In this document: positions 6,917 through 11,367 of the stretch, piece after piece
Layout: the number at the start of each line of letters is the position of its first letter
Position numbering within the stretch: the stretch's first letter is position 1
Source: an uncultured Aeromicrobium sp.
Lineage (GTDB): Bacteria > Actinomycetota > Actinomycetes > Propionibacteriales > Nocardioidaceae
Length of the DNA: 11,367 bases
Direction: 5' to 3'
Assembly (NCBI RefSeq): GCF_946221465.1
Contig: NZ_CAMJVP010000090.1
Location: 1 to 11,367 of the forward strand
Position numbers and translations under genes: made by a program
The notes under the pieces: model-generated
The model's database searches: none
What the model saw: only the letters and a program-made list of their open reading frames with translations
What the model was told of the DNA's origin: nothing

Positions 6917-8392
6917 GTGAAGGAGAGGAGCGGCGCCCTGGACGAGGATGATCGGCCTTCGCGGAGGCGCCGGCTCTCATCGGCGCGGGCGCTGCGCCGG
7001 GCCGTGTCGCTCATGGTCGCGACCGTGATCTGGCCGGGCAGTGCCCAGTTCCTGGTCGGCCGCCGCAGGATCGGGCTGGCCGTCATGGTGCTCTGGGCGG
7101 TGGTCGTCCTGTCGAGCGCGGTCGTCCTGCTGTGGTTCCGTCCCGACCGGGAGACGATCTTCGGCTGGCTGACGGACCCCGAGACGCTGTACATCGCGCG
7201 GCTGGTCGTCATCGGGATCGCGCTGGGCTGGCTCGTGCTGTTCGTCGATGCCTGGCGCCTCGCCACCCTTCCTGGTCTCGACCGTCCTCGCTGGACGCTG
7301 GTTGCGGTACTCAACATGACGGTGATCGCGCTGGTCAGCGGGATGCTGACGATCGGCTGGAGTACGGTGTCGGCCTCACGGCAGGTCGTCAACGAGGTGT
7401 TCGCGGCGACCGAGACGGCCCCGCCGCTGCAGGGCCGCTACAACATCCTGTTGCTCGGCGCCGACTCTGGTGACGGTCGCGAGGGCGTGCGCCCCGATTC
7501 CCTCAACGTGCTCAGCATCGACGCCGCGACCGCCGAGACGGTCATGGTGTCGCTGCCGCGGAACCTGCAGAACGTTCCCTTCCCGGAGGATTCGCCGATG
7601 CACGCGGTGTATCCGTACGGGTACAACTGCGGCAGCGAGTGCCTGCTGAACGCGGTGCACACCGCCGGACGGGACCGGGCCGATCTCTATCCCGACAGCG
7701 ACGACCCGGGTCTTCAGGCGACCATCGAGGCCGTCGAGGGTGCCACCGGCCTGCCGATCAACTACTACGTGATGATCAACATGCAAGGGTTCGCCTCCCT
7801 CGTCGACGCGGTCGGGGGTGTGACGGTCACCGTGCCGGAGCCGATCGCGATGTTCGGTGAGACGGACCGCCGCCGCGACCAGTACCTAGCGCCGGGCCGG
7901 CAGAAGCTGGATGGCAACGAGGCGCTGTGGTTCGCCCGCAGCCGTATCCAGTCTGACGACTTCACGCGCATGGCCCGGCAGAAGTGCCTCATGGTCGCCA
8001 TGCTCGACCAGCTCAGCCCGCAGACGGTCCTGCTCAATGCCGGCGAGATCGCCGATTCGAGTTCCCAGATGCTGAGCACCGACCTCCCGGCATCGGAGCT
8101 GGCGGCCTTCGCCGAGCTCGCGCTCAAGGCGCGAAGGCATCAGATCGCCACGCTGTCCATCGTCCCCCCGGAGTACAACACCGCGGCCCCGGACTTCGAA
8201 CGCATCCACGCCGATATCGCCGCGCTGGTCGCCTCATCGGGCAGCACCGTCCCGACCCAGCGCCCGGCTCCCGATGCGCCGGAGCCGTCGCCGACCGTCG
8301 CCGCGACTCCCGAAGTGCCCGGCTCCGCGGCCCCGCAGCCCACAGCATCACCGGACGCCAACATCACCGACGACCTCGCCTCCGCCTGCTGA
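6917..8392 (+). CDS. LCP family protein with four-segment membrane N-terminus (paralogue 2)
   Basis: This 491-residue protein closely parallels the preceding LCP protein along its whole length, so the pair looks like a tandem duplication. It has an Arg-rich N-terminus, about four membrane segments (30-47, 52-73, 92-112, 126-150; first one VSLMVATVIWPGSAQFLVG), then an LCP domain from about 174 to 395. Motifs are RYNILLLGADSG, VRPDSLNVLSID, LPRNLQNVPFP (Asn216 where most family members have Asp), YYVMINMQGFASLVDAVGG, ALWFARSR and RMARQKC. Cysteines 238, 242 and 357 match those of its partner. A Pro/Ala/Thr-rich linker (about 443-480) leads to the terminal DDLASAC. GTG 6917 is favoured because it makes the N-terminus the same length as in the partner up to the shared RRA before the first membrane segment; the ribosome site is weak. 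Substrate unknown. Confidence 0.9.
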   Translation: MKERSGALDEDDRPSRRRRLSSARALRRAVSLMVATVIWPGSAQFLVGRRRIGLAVMVLWAVVVLSSAVVLLWFRPDRETIFGWLTDPETLYIARLVVIGIALGWLVLFVDAWRLATLPGLDRPRWTLVAVLNMTVIALVSGMLTIGWSTVSASRQVVNEVFAATETAPPLQGRYNILLLGADSGDGREGVRPDSLNVLSIDAATAETVMVSLPRNLQNVPFPEDSPMHAVYPYGYNCGSECLLNAVHTAGRDRADLYPDSDDPGLQATIEAVEGATGLPINYYVMINMQGFASLVDAVGGVTVTVPEPIAMFGETDRRRDQYLAPGRQKLDGNEALWFARSRIQSDDFTRMARQKCLMVAMLDQLSPQTVLLNAGEIADSSSQMLSTDLPASELAAFAELALKARRHQIATLSIVPPEYNTAAPDFERIHADIAALVASSGSTVPTQRPAPDAPEPSPTVAATPEVPGSAAPQPTASPDANITDDLASAC

Positions 8393-8399
8393 CCGGTTG

Positions 8400-8514
8400 A
8401 GCGGTGCCTGGTCAACCTTTCGTCCCGGGGCGCGGTGCGTGGTCAACCTGTTGGCGCCCTTGGGAGGTTGACCAGGCACCGCTGCGCGGGCCGGTACGTT
8501 GACCAGGCACCGCT
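8400..8514. repeat. Two-tier palindromic element of four 17-bp units
   Basis: Four copies of GCGGTGCSTGGTCAACC fill the gap between two convergent genes. Units A (8401-8417) and B (8432-8448) are direct; C (8466-8482) and D (8498-8513) are inverted. D differs from the consensus at its last base (8497). Units start every 31 bp within each half, and the halves are mirror images about position 8457. A (8400-8417) and C (8466-8483) are a perfect 18-bp inverted repeat; A and D are perfect over 17 bp; B differs by one base. A nested fold would pair A with D and B with C (one G-G mismatch), with a symmetric 15/15-nt internal loop and a 17-nt apical loop (8449-8465). There is no T-tract. It could be a REP-like dispersed element, a transcript-end hairpin serving both genes, or a protein-binding array. 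Confidence 0.9.
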
Positions 8515-9164
8515 TAGCGCCGTGTGGCGTGCTCCTGCTCGCTGAGCCGGGCGAGGTCGTCGTCGTTCGCGTTGGCGGCAACGACGAGCGAGCCGCCTCC
8601 CAGGCAGGCGGCGACGATCAGGTGCGCTTCGGTCGCAAGGTCGAGGTCCCTCACCAGCACTCGACCGGGATCGGGCGCGGTGCCGCGCAGTTCAGCGTGG
8701 GTCAGCCGCGTGCCGGCCAGGTCGAGCGCGAGATCGTCGGGTTCGGGCGGATCGATCGACGCCAGCACGTCCGGCTGTGGCGGCACGACGGCCGCGATGT
8801 CGATGAAACCCTCGGGCGCCTCGGCGAAACGGCCGCCCAGCGGACGCAACGACGCGGCCAGCTTGATCGGTTCGTCCGCGCGCAGGTCCGGTCCGCTCAG
8901 GCCGATCTTCGCATCGGCGTCGACGACGACGCAGCGGGCGGTCCACGCGGCGATGAGCCAGACGGGCCGCAGCCAGTGCGGGGGCAGCCCGATCCTGAGC
9001 CGCGTTCCGGATTCGGCCTCCAGCTCCTCGGTGAGGTAGTTCGCGGTCTTCGCGACCCAGTTGCCGAGCGTGATCCCGCTGAGTTCCACGCGTTCGCCCG
9101 TGGCGAGGTCGTAGAAGGTCACGAGGGGCTGCGGGGTGAGGGGAACGAGATCGGCCAGGGTCAT
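8514..9164 (-). CDS. TIGR03089 family protein (AMP-binding-like, unknown function)
   Basis: This 216-residue protein resembles the actinobacterial TIGR03089 family (Rv3268 in M. tuberculosis), which has weak similarity to AMP-dependent acyl-CoA synthetases. Visible landmarks are MTLADLVPLTPQPLVTFYD, ERVELSGITLGNWVAKTANYL and LPPHWLRPVWLIAAWTARCVVVDAD, matching the N-terminal subdomain style of acyl-adenylating enzymes (strand, helix, then a cofactor-free Ala/Trp-rich segment). I find no Ser/Thr/Gly-rich ATP-binding loop of the SSGTTGxPKG type and no C-terminal hinge domain, so adenylation activity is doubtful. The reading frame continues 37 codons upstream, but ATG 9164 (or the GTG immediately before, 9167) is preferred: the upstream extension overlaps the whiB2 promoter, and a TANNNT box lies at leaderless distance. 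The TAA stop shares one base with the palindromic element. Function not known. Confidence 0.8.
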   Translation of the reverse strand: MTLADLVPLTPQPLVTFYDLATGERVELSGITLGNWVAKTANYLTEELEAESGTRLRIGLPPHWLRPVWLIAAWTARCVVVDADAKIGLSGPDLRADEPIKLAASLRPLGGRFAEAPEGFIDIAAVVPPQPDVLASIDPPEPDDLALDLAGTRLTHAELRGTAPDPGRVLVRDLDLATEAHLIVAACLGGGSLVVAANANDDDLARLSEQEHATRR

Positions 9165-9173
9165 CACACGACG

Positions 9174-9179
9174 ACCGTA
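9174..9179 (-). promoter_or_regulatory. Candidate leaderless -10 box for the TIGR03089 gene
   Basis: On the minus strand TACGGT lies 6 nt before GTG 9167 and 9 nt before ATG 9164, with no ribosome-binding sequence in between. The 6-nt spacing favours GTG 9167 as first codon if the mRNA is leaderless. No clear -35 box is seen. Confidence 0.35.
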
Positions 9180-9232
9180 GCGCCACGGTGAAGCGCGACA
9201 CGCCGAGGGAATCCACAGATTTGCTTTTCGGC

Positions 9233-9261
9233 TTGACGTTTGGCAGCGCCACGGCTGTAAT
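9233..9261 (+). promoter_or_regulatory. Leaderless promoter of whiB2
   Basis: TTGACG (9233-9238, five of six to TTGACA), a 17-bp spacer, then TGTAAT (9256-9261, five of six to TATAAT), followed 7 nt later by ATG 9269. This is the strongest promoter match in the window. The predicted start site falls on or beside the A of ATG, which would exclude the overlapping out-of-frame ATG at 9265. There is no Shine-Dalgarno sequence. Confidence 0.65.
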
Positions 9262-9268
9262 TTCATGT

Positions 9269-9520
9269 ATGTCATTCGAAGGTTGGCCGCAGACCAGCGA
9301 TCCGGAGCTGTTGTGGCAAGAGCGGGCTCTGTGCGCTCAGACCGACCCGGAGTCGTTCTTCCCCGAGAAGGGCGGTTCCACGCGCGAGGCCAAGCGCGTC
9401 TGCACGACGTGCGAGGTCCGCGCCGAGTGCCTGGAGTACGCGCTCGCGCACGATGAGCGCTTCGGCATCTGGGGCGGTCTGTCCGAACGCGAGCGCCGCA
9501 AGCTCAAGAAGCGCGCCTGA
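9269..9520 (+). CDS. whiB2: WhiB2/WhiB-type iron-sulfur transcriptional regulator
   Basis: This 83-residue protein belongs to the Wbl family of [4Fe-4S] regulators, which typically act by binding the principal sigma factor. The four cluster ligands are Cys22, Cys45, Cys48 and Cys54 (C-x22-C-x2-C-x5-C), the G66-I-W-G-G70 turn follows, and the C-terminus is a basic DNA-contact tail (RERRKLKKRA). The stretches ALCAQTDPESFFPEKGGSTREAK and ECLEYALAHDERFGIWGGL match what I recall of mycobacterial WhiB2/WhmD and Streptomyces WhiB, regulators needed for septation and sporulation. That places it in the WhiB2 subgroup rather than WhiB1, 3, 4 or 7 (no AT-hook, shorter N-terminus). An in-frame extension from GTG 9188 would run through the promoter and is rejected. 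It is divergent from the TIGR03089 gene and is followed after 42 nt by a glycosyltransferase gene. Confidence 0.95.
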   Translation: MSFEGWPQTSDPELLWQERALCAQTDPESFFPEKGGSTREAKRVCTTCEVRAECLEYALAHDERFGIWGGLSERERRKLKKRA

Positions 9521-9549
9521 CCACCGGGGCGCTGCTGCACCTCGTCCAC

Positions 9550-9555
9550 TAGCCT
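9550..9555 (+). promoter_or_regulatory. Candidate leaderless -10 box for the glycosyltransferase gene
   Basis: TAGCCT (TANNNT) in the 42-nt gap after whiB2 ends 7 nt before GTG 9563, and no ribosome site precedes that codon. A GAGGAGGAG run lies just inside the coding region with no start codon at a workable distance. No -35 box is evident, so read-through from whiB2 remains possible. Confidence 0.4.
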
Positions 9556-9562
9556 CAAGCGA

Positions 9563-11367
9563 GTGGACGAGGAGGAGCAGCTGCCCGCCTGGCGATCGGC
9601 ACCGCCATCGGTGCTCGCGATCATCGTGAGCCGCTGTGGTGAACGCTGGTTGCCGCAGACTCTGGCGTCCTTGGCGCGACTCGAGCATCTGCCCACCCGC
9701 TGGATCGCCGTCGACGTCGAGTCCGACGATGCCACCCACGAGTTGCTCGCCGGCGCCCTCGGCGCCGAGCACGTGATCTCCGCCGGATCGCCCGATGCGG
9801 GCTTCGGCGAGAGCGTTAGCCGAGCCCTCGAGACCGCCCCGCGGACCGACTGGATCTGGCTGTTGCACGACGACGCGATCGTCGACCCGGGTGCCCTCAG
9901 CGCTCTTCTGGACGAGGCGACGAGTGCCGACGACATCGCCGTGGTGGGGCCGAAGGTGCGCGAATGGCCGTCCCTGCGCCGGCTCCTCGAAGTCGGCCGC
10001 ACCATCACCGGCACGGGCGCGCTTCACACCGGCCTGGAGCCTGGTGAGCCGGACGCCGGGCAGCACGACTGGCCACGCGACGTCCTCGCGGTGTCCACCG
10101 CCGGCATGCTGGTACGCCGCGACGTGTGGGACGAGCTCGGCGGTCTCGATCCTGCCCTGCCGCTGTTCTTCGACGACATCGACTTCGGGTGGCGCGTGGC
10201 CCGCGCCGGTTACCGTACGCGCACCGCTCCCGCCGCGGTGATCTTCCATGCCGAGGCGTCCAGCCGCAGAATCCGTCGTCGTCGCCCGGTCCCCGGCGAG
10301 CGCCGTCGGGCCGCGGTCTACACGCTCCTGGCGAACGCCACCGGTCCCCGCTTCTGGTGGCAGTCGGTGCGGCTGTTCGTCGGCACGATCCTGCGCATGC
10401 TCGGCTTCCTCGTCGTCAAGGACACCCGAGCCGCCTCCGGTGAGCTGGCCGCGTTACGTGAGGTGTTCGCCAAGCCGGGGCTCATGCGCCGCGCGCGCGC
10501 TCAGCGAGTGGCGACGGCTCGGACGAGCAATCGCGACATCGCCCGGCTCTTGCCCTCAGCCTGGTTGCCCTACCAGCACGGGTGGGACGTTCTCGTGGAG
10601 AGCGTGCGCGCGGCTATCCGTCCCGAGGCCGTCCAAACCCTCGGCCGCAGGTCCTCGACGATCGACCTGATCGACGAGGACATCGTCATCGAGGACGGCG
10701 ACCCCTGGTGGCGGCGCCATCCGTGGGCGACCACCGTGCTTGTGCTGACCGTGCTCGCGTTGATCGCGGGGCGCGGGCTGTGGACGGGATCGGTCGCTTC
10801 GCCGGTGCTGCCGCCCGCCCCGGACTCCGCCACGGACTGGTGGCGCGATCTCTTCGCCCGCAGCACCGATGCGGCCGGCCTCGGCGCAACCGGTTGGCCC
10901 GCGCCCTACCTGCCGGTGCTCGCGACGGTCGGTCTCGCGGTGTCCTTCGCCCCCGGCCTGCTCACCTGGGTTCTCATCGTCTTCTCGGTTCCGCTCGCCG
11001 CGCTCACCGCCCATCGCTTCGGCCGCACGATCACCGACCGGCGAGGCGTCCGCATGGTGTGGGCCGTGGGTTACGGCTTGCTCACCGCGGCGTCCGGCGC
11101 GGCGGCACAGGGACGACTCGGCACCGTCGTGGCCTTGATCCTCGCGCCCGTGCTGGCCAACGTCGTGGCGCAGCTCATCGTGCTCCCCTCATGGACCCGC
11201 GCGGCGCAGGTGGGGTTGTGGCTCGCCGTGATCTCAGTCTTCGCCCCGGCAGCCTTCCTCATCGCGATCCTCGCGATCGCCGGGTTGCTGGTCGTCGCCC
11301 GCCTGCGCCCCTCCCGCGAACTCCTGGTCGGCGTCGTCGCCGCCGTCCTGGTGGCCGGTCCATCCTG
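9563..11367 (+). CDS. Family 2 glycosyltransferase with polytopic membrane C-terminal half (3' end outside window)
   Basis: The frame is open from GTG 9563 to the window edge (601 codons and two bases) with no stop. Residues about 16-240 form a GT-A fold family 2 glycosyltransferase: VLAIIVSRCGERWLPQTLASL at the start, the metal/nucleotide-sugar motif LLHDDAIVDPG (His102-Asp103-Asp104), STAGMLVRRDVWDELGGLDP, and FFDDIDFGWRVARAG (202-216), where the acceptor-side acidic residue is expected. A basic patch (RRIRRRRPVPGERRR) follows, then a helical linker with possible hydrophobic segments near 270-300. From about residue 390 there are repeated hydrophobic segments (first TTVLVLTVLALIAG). Such fused proteins next to whiB2 are common in actinobacteria and are thought to act in envelope glycan assembly. 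The donor sugar and acceptor cannot be read from the sequence. Confidence 0.88.
   Translation, partial: MDEEEQLPAWRSAPPSVLAIIVSRCGERWLPQTLASLARLEHLPTRWIAVDVESDDATHELLAGALGAEHVISAGSPDAGFGESVSRALETAPRTDWIWLLHDDAIVDPGALSALLDEATSADDIAVVGPKVREWPSLRRLLEVGRTITGTGALHTGLEPGEPDAGQHDWPRDVLAVSTAGMLVRRDVWDELGGLDPALPLFFDDIDFGWRVARAGYRTRTAPAAVIFHAEASSRRIRRRRPVPGERRRAAVYTLLANATGPRFWWQSVRLFVGTILRMLGFLVVKDTRAASGELAALREVFAKPGLMRRARAQRVATARTSNRDIARLLPSAWLPYQHGWDVLVESVRAAIRPEAVQTLGRRSSTIDLIDEDIVIEDGDPWWRRHPWATTVLVLTVLALIAGRGLWTGSVASPVLPPAPDSATDWWRDLFARSTDAAGLGATGWPAPYLPVLATVGLAVSFAPGLLTWVLIVFSVPLAALTAHRFGRTITDRRGVRMVWAVGYGLLTAASGAAAQGRLGTVVALILAPVLANVVAQLIVLPSWTRAAQVGLWLAVISVFAPAAFLIAILAIAGLLVVARLRPSRELLVGVVAAVLVAGPS

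Noticed and set aside
5487..6980. A 497-residue open frame antisense to the second LCP gene.
   Set aside because: Its composition is His/Val/Arg/Asp-rich without domain motifs, and the sense strand encodes a clear LCP protein. Long antisense frames are expected in high-GC coding DNA.
8400..8514. The 31-bp spaced repeats as a small CRISPR array.
   Set aside because: Half the units are inverted, units are only 17 bp, intervening spacers are 14-17 bp, and no cas gene is nearby.
9272..10249. A 325-residue open frame antisense to whiB2 and the glycosyltransferase.
   Set aside because: Both sense genes have diagnostic motifs, while the antisense product is low-information Gly/Ala/Arg-rich.

Overview
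The window is high-GC DNA with GTG and TTG starts, several apparently leaderless genes and a WhiB2-type regulator, so the source is an actinobacterium. The gene order (FadE25-like acyl-CoA dehydrogenase, LytR-CpsA-Psr (LCP) genes, TIGR03089 protein, whiB2, envelope glycosyltransferase) is recalled as a widespread actinobacterial neighbourhood, and M. tuberculosis has the corresponding genes around Rv3260c-Rv3274c. A Nocardioidaceae-like source (Nocardioides, Aeromicrobium) is my best guess. It rests on general resemblance only.

Left part (1-4208), central metabolism. The window opens inside the succinate dehydrogenase iron-sulfur subunit (sdhB), followed by an uncharacterised Cys-rich lipoprotein. 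Malate:quinone oxidoreductase (mqo) converges on the lipoprotein gene with a 4-nt gap. An acyl-CoA dehydrogenase reads away from mqo. SdhB and Mqo both belong to enzymes that pass electrons from TCA-cycle intermediates to the membrane quinone pool; acyl-CoA dehydrogenases normally use an electron-transfer flavoprotein.

Middle part (4230-8392), three LCP-family genes. One is a single-pass LCP protein on the minus strand. The other two are tandem paralogues on the plus strand, each with about four N-terminal membrane segments, an extracytoplasmic LCP domain and a C-terminal cysteine. LCP enzymes attach glycopolymers to peptidoglycan (or, in some bacteria, glycans to proteins), so this is a cell-envelope assembly block.

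Right part (8393-11367). A 115-bp symmetric repeat element made of four 17-bp units (two direct, two inverted, 31-bp period) fills the convergent gap after the third LCP gene. Next come a minus-strand TIGR03089 gene, a divergent whiB2 with a good leaderless promoter, and a large family-2 glycosyltransferase with a polytopic C-terminal half that runs off the window.

No tRNA, rRNA, CRISPR array, transposase or phage gene was seen. No gene-free stretch exceeds 300 bases; the longest is the 159-nt mqo/acyl-CoA dehydrogenase divergent gap. The region is mostly conserved core genome. The least explained items are the four-unit palindrome, the PRD-to-PRN change and terminal cysteines shared by the paired LCP proteins, and the repeated leaderless promoter layout.
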